DNA of 64,000 nt from Lihuaxuella thermophila. GTDB taxonomy: Bacteria > Bacillota > Bacilli > Thermoactinomycetales > Thermoactinomycetaceae. The notes beneath the pieces were generated by a model, which was given only the letters and a program-made list of their open reading frames with translations, had not been told where the DNA came from and made no database searches. The first letter of the stretch is position 1; the number at the start of each line of letters is the position of its first letter. Shown piece by piece: positions 1-8,851 of this stretch. Location: NCBI RefSeq assembly GCF_900110165.1, contig NZ_FOCQ01000004.1, positions 205,527-269,526 of the forward strand, in the 5' to 3' direction. A program made the translations under genes and the position numbers.

Positions 1-124
1 GGCGGGTCATATAAGTCCAGATTTCCGGGTGGTTTCCTGCCCGAAAGAGAGCTTCGGTATGATGGGATTGAAGCGGCACTAACCGGACTCTGTTTCCTTC
101 CAAATCAATGGGGCGTACGTCCAC
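1..124 (-). CDS. GNAT family N-acetyltransferase, N-terminal part
   Basis: Only the first ~41 codons are inside the window; the rest lies beyond its left edge. The reverse strand starts with GTG after a good AAAGGAGAG site and reads MDVRPIDLEGNRVRLVPL followed by a helix with HTEALFRAGNHPEIWTYM. This is the usual opening of RimJ/RimL-type acetyltransferases, which move an acetyl group from acetyl-CoA to an amine: an 'L.G..VRL.PL' first strand, then a helix ending in 'iW.ym'. The acetyl-CoA loop is not visible, so the substrate cannot be judged. Confidence 0.7.
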   Translation of the reverse strand, partial: MDVRPIDLEGNRVRLVPLQSHHTEALFRAGNHPEIWTYMTR

Positions 125-196
125 GGTTGTCTCTCCTTTGGTTGTTTATATTTATTTTTTTATACTAATCGATCTGATTTGAATGGCGCAACCATG

Positions 197-229
197 CAAA
201 AAAGCCTTACTTTCGTGACAGTAAGGCTG
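197..229 (-). terminator. Rho-independent terminator
   Basis: On the reverse strand an 8-bp stem (AGCCTTAC/GTAAGGCT) with a short loop is followed by a T-run. It lies just past the stop of the zinc-ribbon gene and closes that minus-strand transcript. Confidence 0.75.
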
Positions 230-252
230 TAAAACGTTGCATGTGCCGCTCC

Positions 253-498
253 TCACAAGTGTGTCTGCCGTTCAGCGTTTCGGATAAAGATTTGTTCGGA
301 TTCAATGATGCCGCATACGCCGCATTGGACCCGGTATTTGTCACCGCGGTACGGGTATTGCAGCGGATCGGAAGGGTCCACATGCTCCACAATTTCACCT
401 GTTGTCGGGTCCTTCTTGACCGGTTGAACGACTTGCTCAATCAAATTAAAACGACTGCGGTTCGCGCCGCAGGAGGGACATAGGTAAGGAAACGCCAT
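253..498 (-). CDS. Small zinc-ribbon protein of unknown function
   Basis: An 81-residue protein that starts at ATG after a strong GGAGGTG site. It has two cysteine pairs: CPSC at residues 7-10 and CGVC about 50 residues later. This is the pattern of a single four-cysteine zinc ribbon with a long insert (VQPVKKDPTTGEIVEHVDPSDP). No catalytic motif is seen. I do not recognise the family. It lies downstream of the HExxH gene on the same strand with a 44-nt gap, so the two are probably co-transcribed and may act together. It has its own terminator at 197-229. Nucleic-acid or protein binding is a reasonable guess from the ribbon alone. Confidence 0.7.
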   Translation of the reverse strand: MAFPYLCPSCGANRSRFNLIEQVVQPVKKDPTTGEIVEHVDPSDPLQYPYRGDKYRVQCGVCGIIESEQIFIRNAERQTHL

Positions 499-542
499 TC
501 TAAGACACCTCCGGTTGTTACCATTCCCCGGCCTGCCTGATT

Positions 543-1364
543 TTATGTGGATTCGTCCTGTATCTCTTCTTCCGCCGAGGTGCTTTGTATGGTTTGTACC
601 AGCTTTTTGATTTTTTGGAAGTGTTCGCGGATCTGGATTTTCGTCCATCCTTGTTTGGTCAGGAAGAGCAGTTGATCCAAGAGCAGCGGCGACCAGTTGA
701 GACCCATCGCCGCTTGTGTAAACGCATGGGCAGCAATTTCCCTGGTTCGGCGAATCGTTTTTTTGGTCGTCAAGAGTCCTTTTTTTATTTTGATTTTGGG
801 CAAGGCAAGATCCGTCCGGCCGCATTTGGTCTCTTCCAAGTGGTGAAACCATTCATGATACAAGTGCAGGCAAATAATATCCTCCGTGCAAACCGGCTGG
901 TTCATCATCCGGAAAAATTGCTCCATTTGGTCAAGGGAGGGGCGGTAAATTTCAATCGTGGACGTTTTGGCGAGATACTGGGCCCGAACCCATTCATCCA
1001 ACGCATGTTGGTTCAAGAACCGGACACCGACACCTTGTTTAAGCAGGACATTGATCAGCTCTTGCAGGTTAAAATCCTTCGCGTAAGAACAGGCCGCTTC
1101 TTGACCGATCCGGATCGCTTGATCTATATAGAACGGGATTTGTTCCGGTTGGATGAACGGGTACCATTCATCTCGTTCCAGTTCCGTGTAGGCCAGACAG
1201 AATGGGGATAAGACAGGCCATGCTTTTTCCAGCGAAACTGTTTTTAACCGTTTCGTATTGGACTCCGGTTTGGATTGGATCACTCTCACACTCTTTCCCC
1301 GTTTCGACATTTTTTGTTTCAGGTGTATGACGGGGCCGGCTTGACCCATTCCTGCCCGATTCAT
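543..1364 (-). CDS. Uncharacterised protein with an HExxH metal-binding motif
   Basis: Up to 273 residues. About two thirds of the way through is HLYHEWFHHLEE, which holds HEWFH, the HExxH zinc site of gluzincin metallopeptidases such as ImmA/IrrE. Helical segments flank it. There is no signal peptide or membrane segment, so it is probably cytoplasmic. The C-terminus is helix-rich and ends in an acidic tail. The first ATG lies inside the T-run of the upstream terminator and has no ribosome site; starts at 1349 or 1310 are possible and none is well supported. Co-oriented with the zinc-ribbon gene. I do not recognise the family; protease activity is inferred only from the motif. Confidence 0.55.
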   Translation of the reverse strand: MNRAGMGQAGPVIHLKQKMSKRGKSVRVIQSKPESNTKRLKTVSLEKAWPVLSPFCLAYTELERDEWYPFIQPEQIPFYIDQAIRIGQEAACSYAKDFNLQELINVLLKQGVGVRFLNQHALDEWVRAQYLAKTSTIEIYRPSLDQMEQFFRMMNQPVCTEDIICLHLYHEWFHHLEETKCGRTDLALPKIKIKKGLLTTKKTIRRTREIAAHAFTQAAMGLNWSPLLLDQLLFLTKQGWTKIQIREHFQKIKKLVQTIQSTSAEEEIQDEST

Positions 1365-1396
1365 AAAAAAAGCAGACGGGCTTATCCACCGTCTGC
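1365..1396 (-). terminator. Rho-independent terminator of the phosphodiesterase gene
   Basis: On the reverse strand GCAGACGG and CCGTCTGC form a perfect stem with a 9-nt loop and seven T residues follow. It sits 14 nt past the stop of the minus-strand phosphodiesterase gene. Confidence 0.8.
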
Positions 1397-1409
1397 AGAA
1401 TCGGCTTTT

Positions 1410-2978
1410 TCACAATGGGCGAGGAGAGATCAGCTCCAAAATCCATTGTTTAAGGTCAACGTAACGCAAATGCTCAGGCTTGCTGTCAGTTCCCGAGACG
1501 ATCATCGGCACGTATGAATCGAGGTAGTGCAGCGACCCGTGGGCAGCGCCTTTGTGAGTGGGTGAGCTTTCCCCGATCATTTCATATCCCGGTGCGCAGG
1601 TGATGACAATCACCCTGTCGGCTGTTTCCATGACCCCTGACAGGCGTGCCAACACATCGGGATAAACTCCGTATTCAATCTTTTTATCATCTGCGCGGTT
1701 CAGGTCCAGGACGGAGAGATCCCCTTCCAGTTCCCAGCTTTGCCGGTATTCATCCTGCTCATGCCCGCCCTGACGGAACCGGAATGTTCCCTTGTGTTGA
1801 CCGCTGGCAACATGGATCCACCCCTTTTCTTTCCACGCGATGACATCAAGGAGGCGGTGTTGCCTGAGTTTGTGAACCACTTCGTCCATGGATAGCTGTG
1901 GGTCGACGAGATAGATATAGGCCATCCGTTCATTTACACAGAGAACGATTTGGTCTTTCGCACGCGGCTTTTTTTGTTTGAGGGGCATGATGGCGTATTT
2001 ATCCAGTACTTTTCGCACATCGATATACGCTTGCCGTTTCTCTTTTATCAGATTGGTTTGCCCGCTGTCACCCAGCACAATCCATGTAATCTGATTCGCG
2101 GCGTCTTCCCAGGAAGAAAAAGCGTGCAAAAGCTGCTGCAGCTCCTGATCCGCTTTCTCAATTCCCTCGATAACGTTGGCCCCTTTTTTGTGGATGATCT
2201 CATCGTTTTTTGGAAAATAGGCGATCGTAAAAGCGGGCAACCGATTTTGTCTGATTAAGGAAACAAGCTCTTGTCTGGAAAAAGTATCATTGATTCCGTA
2301 ACGGTTCCACACATGATCATGCCCGTTGCCGGAATCGATTTTGGAAAGGGAACCGAAAGAAAGGAACTCCGGGCCCATCGTCTCGATTTTACGGGGGAGG
2401 ATTCCGGTCACGACGGCCAACCAAGGGGTTTGAAGCGTATGCTTTTTCTTCCCCCGGTAGATGACGGCATTGAGAGAGGCGGTCGGTTGGCCGGTGGCTT
2501 CGTGGATCGTTTGCACGTCTTTGCCGAGAAAATGTTGATTCAGATTTTGCAAACCGTCTCTCAGAACGTCTTTCAGACCCACTCTGAACGTTTCCCCCAA
2601 ACCGGTGCCAAAGTTGACGATCCGGTTCAGCTCCTTGTGAAAGTAGGAGAGGCCGAATATTTTGTGATCGTTGGGATATGCTCCGGTCAGGAGGGTGCTG
2701 TCAATCGAGACCGACATCGTTGGAAAGCTGCTAACCACCCGAGGATAATAATGTCCTTTTTCCGAGAGAAACTTCAGAGCAGGAGCCCGTCCGAGTTTCA
2801 TCGCCTCCTGTAAGGGAGCGTCCATCAAGGAGTCGATGACAATCATGACTACCGGCCGGGTGGGACGGGAAGCGAAGGCAGAAGGCTTATCCGGTTTCTT
2901 TTGGTTAAAGAAGAGGCTGATCCCGATCACGACCAGAACCACAGTTGCCACGATCAACACAGATTTCATCGATTTCAT
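1410..2978 (-). CDS. Membrane-anchored alkaline-phosphatase-superfamily phosphodiesterase
   Basis: A 522-residue protein. Residues 5-24 form one hydrophobic N-terminal segment with a positive start, so the catalytic part is likely outside the cell. It has the layout of the type I phosphodiesterase/nucleotide pyrophosphatase family: first metal aspartate D49 (MIVIDS), nucleophile T87 in SSFPTMS, then LLTGAYPNDH, a later GDSG, and a C-terminal histidine in HKGAAHGSL. These enzymes hydrolyse phosphodiester or phosphomonoester bonds with two metal ions; the substrate is not evident. It is divergent from the M24 peptidase gene and ends at its own terminator. Start chosen at ATG after GGAATGGAACGGG, a modest site. 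Confidence 0.8.
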   Translation of the reverse strand: MKSMKSVLIVATVVLVVIGISLFFNQKKPDKPSAFASRPTRPVVMIVIDSLMDAPLQEAMKLGRAPALKFLSEKGHYYPRVVSSFPTMSVSIDSTLLTGAYPNDHKIFGLSYFHKELNRIVNFGTGLGETFRVGLKDVLRDGLQNLNQHFLGKDVQTIHEATGQPTASLNAVIYRGKKKHTLQTPWLAVVTGILPRKIETMGPEFLSFGSLSKIDSGNGHDHVWNRYGINDTFSRQELVSLIRQNRLPAFTIAYFPKNDEIIHKKGANVIEGIEKADQELQQLLHAFSSWEDAANQITWIVLGDSGQTNLIKEKRQAYIDVRKVLDKYAIMPLKQKKPRAKDQIVLCVNERMAYIYLVDPQLSMDEVVHKLRQHRLLDVIAWKEKGWIHVASGQHKGTFRFRQGGHEQDEYRQSWELEGDLSVLDLNRADDKKIEYGVYPDVLARLSGVMETADRVIVITCAPGYEMIGESSPTHKGAAHGSLHYLDSYVPMIVSGTDSKPEHLRYVDLKQWILELISPRPL

Positions 2979-3139
2979 CCCGTTCCATTCCTCTATATAC
3001 GACTTTCATTCCTATCGTTTCACAATAAATATTTATATATGCAAAAAGTAACAGGCACGAATGAAAAGGGTTTCCAAGATCCCATCGAGAAAGAAAAAAG
3101 AAAAGAGATTTTTCGAGATTAGAAAGGAATGAATCCCTT

Positions 3140-4339
3140 ATGCATCATCTGCCAAAAGTACCGACAACAGAAATCGAGAACCGGTTGAAAAAATTTCAAA
3201 ACCATTTGCAGCAGTCTCAGCTGGACGGGGCACTCATTACCCAAAATATCGACATCTATTATTTGACAGGCACGATGCAAAACGGGGTTTTGTTTGTTCC
3301 AAAGGACGGCGAACCGCGGTTTTATGTAAAAAAGAGCGTGGCCAGGGCCGAGTTTGAAGCATCCGTGCCCGTTGAAGAGATGGGCAGAATGAAAGAACTG
3401 GGACAAAAAATTGAATCCCGGTATGGCAAAGTGAGCCGGATCGGACTGGAAACGGATGTGTTGCCGTACGGGCTGGCTGTGCGTTATTTGGGGATGTTTC
3501 CGGGTGCGGAGCCCGTGGATATCTCTTTTCCGCTTCGCCTGCAGCGGGCGGTTAAATCCCGTTATGAATTAGACCAGCTCCGTGAAGCGGCCAGACGAAT
3601 CAACGATATTATCCTTTCGCTCCCTGAGATGATCCGCCCGGGCATGAGTGAATTGGAGTTGACCGCAGCGATTGAGTACCGGCTTCGATTGCAAGGAAAT
3701 ATCAATATCTATCGCATGCGGGCATATAATCAGGAGTTGGCCCTCGGGATGGTGGCGTCCGGAAAAGCGGCAGCCACACCCACTTATTTTGACGGTCCTG
3801 CAGGAGGATTGGGGCTGTCCACCGCCAGTCCGCAGAGCGCAAGCCACAAAGCGCTGGCACCCGGAGAGCCCATTCTGGTCGATATCAGCACGGTGGTGGA
3901 AGGGTATCTCGTCGATCAGACCCGTCTCGCAGTGATCGGTGAACTGGAAGAGGATCTTGTCCGGGCATATGAAGTGAGCAGAAACATTTTAAAAGAAGTG
4001 GAGCAAATGGGACGGCCTGGTGTTGCGTGGGAGGAGCTTTACCTGAAGTCGCTGGAAATGGCAAAAGAAGCGGGACTGAGTGAGCATTTTATGGGCTATG
4101 GCAAAGACCAGGCCAAATTTCTCGGCCATGGGGTGGGGTTGGAATTGGATGAGCTGCCTGTCCTGGCCAAAGGGTTCAAGCAGCCGTTGGAGGAAGGAAT
4201 GGTCATCGCCATTGAACCCAAATTCACCTTCCCCGGGCGCGGGGTGGTGGGGATCGAAAACACCTATCTCGTGACCGGCAGCGGTTTGGAAGCCATCACG
4301 TTTGCACCGGAAGAAATCGTGCAAATCCGGGCGGACTAA
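3140..4339 (+). CDS. M24 family metallopeptidase (Xaa-Pro peptidase-like)
   Basis: 399 residues with the two-domain plan of prolidase and aminopeptidase P: an N-terminal creatinase-like domain (LDGALITQNIDIYYLTG) and a C-terminal pita-bread domain. The five metal ligands can be followed: an aspartate in ILVDIST, a second in GYLVDQTR, a histidine in FLGHGVGLELDELP, a glutamate in AIEPKF and a last glutamate in GIENTYLV. Members cleave N-terminal residues before proline or dipeptides ending in proline in the cytoplasm. A GAAAGGAATG site lies about 10 nt before the ATG. No partner gene is evident; gerE follows after 220 nt. Confidence 0.88.
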   Translation: MHHLPKVPTTEIENRLKKFQNHLQQSQLDGALITQNIDIYYLTGTMQNGVLFVPKDGEPRFYVKKSVARAEFEASVPVEEMGRMKELGQKIESRYGKVSRIGLETDVLPYGLAVRYLGMFPGAEPVDISFPLRLQRAVKSRYELDQLREAARRINDIILSLPEMIRPGMSELELTAAIEYRLRLQGNINIYRMRAYNQELALGMVASGKAAATPTYFDGPAGGLGLSTASPQSASHKALAPGEPILVDISTVVEGYLVDQTRLAVIGELEEDLVRAYEVSRNILKEVEQMGRPGVAWEELYLKSLEMAKEAGLSEHFMGYGKDQAKFLGHGVGLELDELPVLAKGFKQPLEEGMVIAIEPKFTFPGRGVVGIENTYLVTGSGLEAITFAPEEIVQIRAD

Positions 4340-4470
4340 AACTGAATCCACCCCATCAAACCGATGCTTTTTGTAACCCGATTCCCTTCCTCTGCATAGA
4401 ATGTGAGAGCATGGTGGAGAAGGACTTCAAAGTCAACAGGTAATACAGCCTATTTTTACACCAATGTTTC

Positions 4471-4498
4471 ACCACGATGTAAGCCCGCTCATACTATA
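4471..4498 (+). promoter_or_regulatory. Candidate sigma-K promoter of gerE
   Basis: AC at 4471 is followed after 17 nt by CATACTATA (4490-4498). This matches the sigma-K consensus AC-N16/17-CATAnnnTA exactly. In B. subtilis gerE is a sigma-K gene made late in the mother cell, so pattern and position agree. Confidence 0.6.
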
Positions 4499-4559
4499 AC
4501 TTGACTGGTCCCTGACCCTCGTGTTTCTAAAGTGCTCGAGCAAGGAAGGGTGGCATAAT

Positions 4560-4778
4560 TTGAGTAATCAAAAAGGCAAACCCTTATTGACGAATCGGGA
4601 GAGGGAAGTTTTTGAATTGCTCGTTCAAGACAAAACCACTAAAGAAATTGCCCAACAGCTGTTTATCAGCGAAAAAACGGTTCGCAACCATATCAGCAAC
4701 GTGATGCAGAAATTAAACGTCAACGGCCGGTCGCAGGCGGTTGTGGAACTTGTTCGGTTGGGCGAGTTAAAAATTTAA
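4560..4778 (+). CDS. gerE: GerE, LuxR-type sporulation regulator
   Basis: 72 residues that are essentially one LuxR/NarL helix-turn-helix domain: [19 protein letters not shown], then [19 protein letters not shown] and a final helix with [15 protein letters not shown]. Length and sequence agree closely with GerE of B. subtilis (74 residues), the last DNA-binding regulator of the mother cell, which turns late coat genes up or down together with sigma K. The start is TTG at 4560, set by AAGGAAGGG 9 nt upstream; the longer reading frame upstream has no ribosome site. A sigma-K-like promoter lies 62 nt upstream and a terminator follows. No receiver domain, as expected for GerE. Confidence 0.95.
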   Translation: MSNQKGKPLLTNREREVFELLVQDKTTKEIAQQLFISEKTVRNHISNVMQKLNVNGRSQAVVELVRLGELKI

Positions 4779-4796
4779 TTCTGGCCCTTGTCGGGA

Positions 4797-4832
4797 ACCC
4801 TACTGTATTTTTGAGCACGGTAGGGTTTTTTG
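4797..4832 (+). terminator. Rho-independent terminator of gerE
   Basis: ACCCTAC pairs with GTAGGGT around a 16-nt loop and six T residues follow. Located 18 nt after the gerE stop. Confidence 0.75.
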
Positions 4833-4924
4833 TCGTGGGTTTTGCTGCGGGAATTAAAAAAATATTTGCATTCATTTATGCTATTATAATGAAAAATGAA
4901 TGGTGTTCTGAAGGGGGAATTCCA

Positions 4925-5842
4925 ATGCCGATCAAGATTCCGGATCACCTGCCCGCGGCTGAAATTCTAAACAGGGAGAATATTTTCGTGATGGGGGAAA
5001 GCCGTGCCTTCCATCAAGATATCCGCCCGCTCAGAATCGTGGTCCTGAATATCATGCCGACTAAAATCACAACGGAAACACAAATTCTTCGCCTGCTTGG
5101 GAATTCACCCTTACAGGTCGAAATCGATCTGATCCACCCCAAAACCCATACATCCAAAAACACATCCAAAGAACATCTGGCCACTTTCTATAAAACGTTC
5201 GACCAAATAAAACATCAAAAATACGACGGTATGATTATTACGGGTGCCCCTGTGGAACACCTGAGCTATGAAGAGGTCAATTACTGGGAAGAGTTAAAGG
5301 AAATCATGGACTGGAAAATGAAACATGTTACATCCACCATGCATATTTGTTGGGGCGCTCAAGCCGCACTTTATCATCATTATGGTGTCCCTAAATATCG
5401 GTTAGAGGGGAAGATGTTCGGGGTATTTCCGCACACTGTCACCAAGAAAAACACCAAACTGCTTCGCGGTTTTGATGATTGTTTTTACGCTCCGCATTCC
5501 CGGCATACGGAGATCCGCAGAGAGGACATTGAAAAAACGGACGAACTTGAAATCTTGTCGGAATCCGAAGAGGCCGGTATTTATATTGCCGTGAGCAAAG
5601 ACGGCCGGCAAATTTTTGTGACGGGACACCCGGAATATGATCCGCTTACCTTAAAGGAAGAATATGAGCGTGATCTCAGAAGAGGCTTAAACATTGCCAT
5701 GCCCAAGCACTATTTCCCAAATGACGACCCGGCCCAAACACCTGTACAGATGTGGCGGGCACACGCCAACTTGTTGTTTGCCAACTGGTTAAACTACTAT
5801 GTGTACCAAGAAACGCCTTATGATTTGAATGAGATTAAATAA
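4925..5842 (+). CDS. metA: Homoserine O-acetyltransferase (MetA family)
   Basis: 305 residues, the normal MetA length. It acylates homoserine in the first committed step of methionine synthesis in the cytoplasm. The catalytic cysteine is C142 in [10 protein letters not shown] and the catalytic pair H235/E237 lies in GHPEYD. Residue 111, which sets acyl-CoA choice in this family, is glutamate (ITGAPVEHL). Glutamate there goes with acetyl-CoA, as shown for the Bacillus cereus enzyme, so acetyl rather than succinyl transfer is predicted. The start is ATG 4925 behind GAAGGGGGAATTCC. A terminator follows directly. I saw no S-box or other methionine riboswitch in the short upstream region, so control is unclear. 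Confidence 0.95.
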   Translation: MPIKIPDHLPAAEILNRENIFVMGESRAFHQDIRPLRIVVLNIMPTKITTETQILRLLGNSPLQVEIDLIHPKTHTSKNTSKEHLATFYKTFDQIKHQKYDGMIITGAPVEHLSYEEVNYWEELKEIMDWKMKHVTSTMHICWGAQAALYHHYGVPKYRLEGKMFGVFPHTVTKKNTKLLRGFDDCFYAPHSRHTEIRREDIEKTDELEILSESEEAGIYIAVSKDGRQIFVTGHPEYDPLTLKEEYERDLRRGLNIAMPKHYFPNDDPAQTPVQMWRAHANLLFANWLNYYVYQETPYDLNEIK

Positions 5843-5868
5843 AACCACTCAAGCCGAGTGGTTTTTTG
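5841..5868 (+). terminator. Rho-independent terminator of metA
   Basis: AAAACCACTC and GAGTGGTTTT pair around a short loop and the T-run continues. It overlaps the end of the metA stop codon. Confidence 0.85.
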
Positions 5869-6004
5869 CTGCGTCCATTATCTGCCGGCCGGACTGAACG
5901 GTACTTTTCCCGGAATTGCGTCGCCCGATCTTTCTTCATTGCGGCTGAATGGATGATGGAGGCATAATAATGGGTGGACAAAGAATTGAGGGAGATATTC
6001 GGTT

Positions 6005-6736
6005 ATGCTTTTTGAAGAGCGTGTTCAAAAATTCGAATACAAGTTGAACGATACGGATGATCAAATTATAGAGTATATCCTCAAAAATAAAAAAGAGGTA
6101 GCCAACATGTCGATTCAGTGTTTAGCGGCCAAATTGTTTACCGTGCCCAATACAATCGTTAGGTTATCTAAAAAATTAGGGTATGATGGGTACTCTCAAT
6201 TAAAGAACAGCCTGAAGGATGAAATCCAAAGGGAACCAGAAGACAGCCTGTTCTTTCATATTCAAAAAACATTCAGTATCATTGACCCGGATCAAATGAA
6301 AATGGCCGCCAAACTCATTCATGAGGCCAGGCATGTCTTGTTTTTTGGTGTCGGAGATACCGCTCCATTTTGCGAGATGATGGTGAAACATCTTAAAGTT
6401 GTTGGAAAACAATCGGCTTTTTATCTGCACCGGCACGAAATTTTGTACGAGATGAACCGGTCTCATAAAAAAGATGTTCTCTTTCTCATCAGCTTATCGG
6501 GAGAAACACCTCAGGTACTGGAAGTCGCAAAGGTGGGAAAAAGCAAAGGAATCCGGACCATCTCGCTTACTCAGTTCAGTAAAAACTCTTTACAGCAGTT
6601 AGCCGATGTGAATTTATACTGTTACGCTCCCATACAAACGCTGAATGGATATGATGTTTCAGATCGAACCCCCATCATGATCGTATTGAGAAAATTTGCT
6701 GAGTATTATTGGGAATACACCGGAAGTTGTGTATAA
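6005..6736 (+). CDS. MurR/RpiR family transcriptional regulator
   Basis: 243 residues. Residues ~1-75 form an RpiR-type helix-turn-helix (KKEVANMSIQCLAAKLF, then TVPNTIVRLSKKLGYDGY). Residues ~100-235 form a SIS sugar-phosphate-isomerase fold with LFFGVGDT and the SLSGETPQVLEVAK loop that binds phosphosugars. Such proteins sense a phosphorylated sugar and control nearby uptake genes. It is followed 122 nt later by the PTS transporter and mannosidase, so their phosphorylated product, probably mannosylglycerate phosphate, is the likely ligand. In E. coli the matching operon uses a GntR-type regulator instead. No clear own operator was seen. Confidence 0.88.
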   Translation: MLFEERVQKFEYKLNDTDDQIIEYILKNKKEVANMSIQCLAAKLFTVPNTIVRLSKKLGYDGYSQLKNSLKDEIQREPEDSLFFHIQKTFSIIDPDQMKMAAKLIHEARHVLFFGVGDTAPFCEMMVKHLKVVGKQSAFYLHRHEILYEMNRSHKKDVLFLISLSGETPQVLEVAKVGKSKGIRTISLTQFSKNSLQQLADVNLYCYAPIQTLNGYDVSDRTPIMIVLRKFAEYYWEYTGSCV

Positions 6737-6742
6737 ATACAC

Positions 6743-6757
6743 ATGAAAGCGCTTCAT
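6743..6757 (+). promoter_or_regulatory. Possible catabolite-responsive element (cre)
   Basis: ATGAAAGCGCTTCAT is nearly palindromic around CG and matches the CcpA cre consensus WTGNAANCGNWNNCW at all but one fixed position. It lies just after the regulator and about 100 nt before the PTS gene, where CcpA repression of a sugar operon would be expected. Confidence 0.45.
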
Positions 6758-6858
6758 CATGGGGGGACGGTGTAAAAATAGAGAAAAAACTTCTTCATGC
6801 TTTTTTTTGTGCTAGTATGAATTCACGACTGAACCACGAGAGAAAGGTATGGGGGCAC

Positions 6859-8808
6859 ATGAGGATGTTGTTAAAAAATCTCACGTCACCAACGTTGATC
6901 AGTACCCGGAAAACCTTTGGTTCAAAAGAAGAAATCATTGGATATTTGGTTAAAAAATTGTGGGAAGCCGGGAAATTGCATTCCGAGGAAGAGTTTTATC
7001 AGGCTGTCATGAACCGGGAGAAATTGTCTCCCACAGGAATCGAAGGCGGGCTGGCGATTCCCCATGGAAAGTCAACTGCAGTAAAAGAAGCCTCTTTTGC
7101 AGTCATCACATTGGAGAAGCCGGTCCATCATTGGGAAAGCATCAACCCCAACAACCAGGTGGAATTGGTCTTTTTGCTTGCCATACCGGAAGATGAAGCA
7201 GGTTCCACACATCTCACCTTATTGTCAGAGCTTGTAACCAGATTGTCTGATGAGAATTACAAAAAACTTCTGCTGCATTCCGAGACAAGCCAGGAACTGT
7301 TTGATCACTTGGACAGTCACCATGCAGATGACAGAGGAGCAGACGAAAAACAGTCCAATAAAACGATTTTAGCCGTTACCGCCTGCCCGGCGGGGATTGC
7401 CCATACCTATATGGCGGCGGAAGCGTTGGTCAAAGCCGGCAAAGAATTGGGTATCGATGTATATGTGGAAAAGCAGGGGGCAAATGGAATTGAAGACCGA
7501 CACACGGAAGAATTAATAGAAAAAGCACACGCCGTCATATTTGCAGCGGATGTAGCCGTTAAAAACGAAGAGAGATATGATTCCCTTCCAAAAGTGAAAA
7601 CTTCGGTGGCAGCACCGCTGAAAGACGCCAAAGGAATTTTAATGAAGGCATTGGCAAAATCGGGAAGCTCTGTTCATCGCAAGGACACCAAACCAGGTGT
7701 CTCTGTTAAATCAGAGCAAAATGAGCAAAAATCGTTCAAGACCGAACTCAAAGATTCGATCTTAACGGGAATTTCCCACATCATTCCTGTAATTGTGTCA
7801 GGTGGCATGACGTTGGCCGTCGCAGTTTTCCTGGCACAAGCCTTTGGTCTGCAAGAGATTTACGATACGGAAGGTTCGTGGCTTTGGCTGTTAAGAAAGT
7901 TGGGTGGAAACTTATTAGGCACGTTAATGGTACCGATTCTTGCGGCGTATATGGCTTATTCCATTGCTGATAAGCCGGCGCTGGGTCCGGGATTTGCCGC
8001 GGGAGTAGCCGCCAACCTGATCGAAAGCGGTTTCTTGGGCGGTATGCTGGGCGGTCTGTTGGCGGGTTATTTCCTCAAGTATCTTAAGACTGTCGTCAAA
8101 GCGAAGGGGACGTTTGCGGGATTTGTCAGCTTCTGGTTATATCCTGTTCTTGGAACACTGGTGGTCGGTTCCATCATGCTGTTTGTCATAGGAAAACCGT
8201 TGGCTTCGTTAAATCAAGGGTTAATTGACTGGTTAAATGGTTTGTCGGGAGTGAACGCGATTATCTTGGGAGCCATCCTGGGAGCGATGGTTTCGTTTGA
8301 CCTGGGCGGCCCCGTCAACAAAGCGGCTTATACTTTCTGTATCGGTGCCATTGCAAACGGTAACTTTATTCCTTATGCAGCCTTTGCTTCAGTCAAGATG
8401 GTATCGGCATTTGCTGTAACCGGAGCAACGATCTTCGGCAAGCGATACTTTACTGAAGCGGAAAGAGAAGTAGGAAAACAGACATGGTTGTTGGGCTTGG
8501 CAGGGATTACGGAAGGAGCCATACCGTTGATGATTAACGATCCGCTCCGTGTCATTCCGTCCCTGGTTGCCGGATCGGCGATTACGGGAGGGATTGTGGC
8601 CTTTTTTAACATCGGGTTAAATGTCCCCGGCGCCGGCATATTCTCTCTGGCCTTTTTACAAGGGCAGCCGGCTTTGATGGCTGCAGGAATTTGGCTGGGA
8701 GCAGCCGTTCTTGGCGCTTTGGTTACGATGGTTTTGTTGATTGCAACGAGAAAAAACAAACTGCGTAAAGAACAAGAAGAGAAAACATTCTCACGAGCTG
8801 CTGCGTAA
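6859..8808 (+). CDS. mngA: PTS fructose-family EIIABC transporter, mannosylglycerate type
   Basis: 649 residues carrying all three membrane-complex parts in A-B-C order, as in E. coli MngA (658 residues). EIIA residues 1-150 has the phospho-histidine H69 in GLAIPHGKS. EIIB about 170-265 has the phospho-cysteine C176 in TACPAGIAHTYMAAEAL. EIIC about 290-630 has many membrane helices and the signature GITEGAIPLM at 549-558. It imports and phosphorylates its sugar with phosphate from PEP via HPr. Substrate assignment to 2-O-alpha-mannosylglycerate rests on the mannosidase gene 43 nt downstream and the shared architecture. Start ATG 6859 has a GGGGGC stretch close upstream and AAAGG further out; upstream codons of the frame lack a site. 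Confidence 0.85.
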   Translation: MRMLLKNLTSPTLISTRKTFGSKEEIIGYLVKKLWEAGKLHSEEEFYQAVMNREKLSPTGIEGGLAIPHGKSTAVKEASFAVITLEKPVHHWESINPNNQVELVFLLAIPEDEAGSTHLTLLSELVTRLSDENYKKLLLHSETSQELFDHLDSHHADDRGADEKQSNKTILAVTACPAGIAHTYMAAEALVKAGKELGIDVYVEKQGANGIEDRHTEELIEKAHAVIFAADVAVKNEERYDSLPKVKTSVAAPLKDAKGILMKALAKSGSSVHRKDTKPGVSVKSEQNEQKSFKTELKDSILTGISHIIPVIVSGGMTLAVAVFLAQAFGLQEIYDTEGSWLWLLRKLGGNLLGTLMVPILAAYMAYSIADKPALGPGFAAGVAANLIESGFLGGMLGGLLAGYFLKYLKTVVKAKGTFAGFVSFWLYPVLGTLVVGSIMLFVIGKPLASLNQGLIDWLNGLSGVNAIILGAILGAMVSFDLGGPVNKAAYTFCIGAIANGNFIPYAAFASVKMVSAFAVTGATIFGKRYFTEAEREVGKQTWLLGLAGITEGAIPLMINDPLRVIPSLVAGSAITGGIVAFFNIGLNVPGAGIFSLAFLQGQPALMAAGIWLGAAVLGALVTMVLLIATRKNKLRKEQEEKTFSRAAA

Positions 8809-8851
8809 GCAGCTTCTGATTTTTATACAACCAACACGACTGGAGGATACC

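Noticed and set aside
585..1211. 208-codon plus-strand frame opposite the HExxH gene
   Set aside because: No recognisable domain and no ribosome site; the opposite frame has a metal motif and sensible composition.
4838..4924. S-box (SAM riboswitch) ahead of metA
   Set aside because: The region is too short and lacks the conserved S-box helices; it holds only the gerE terminator and AT-rich DNA.
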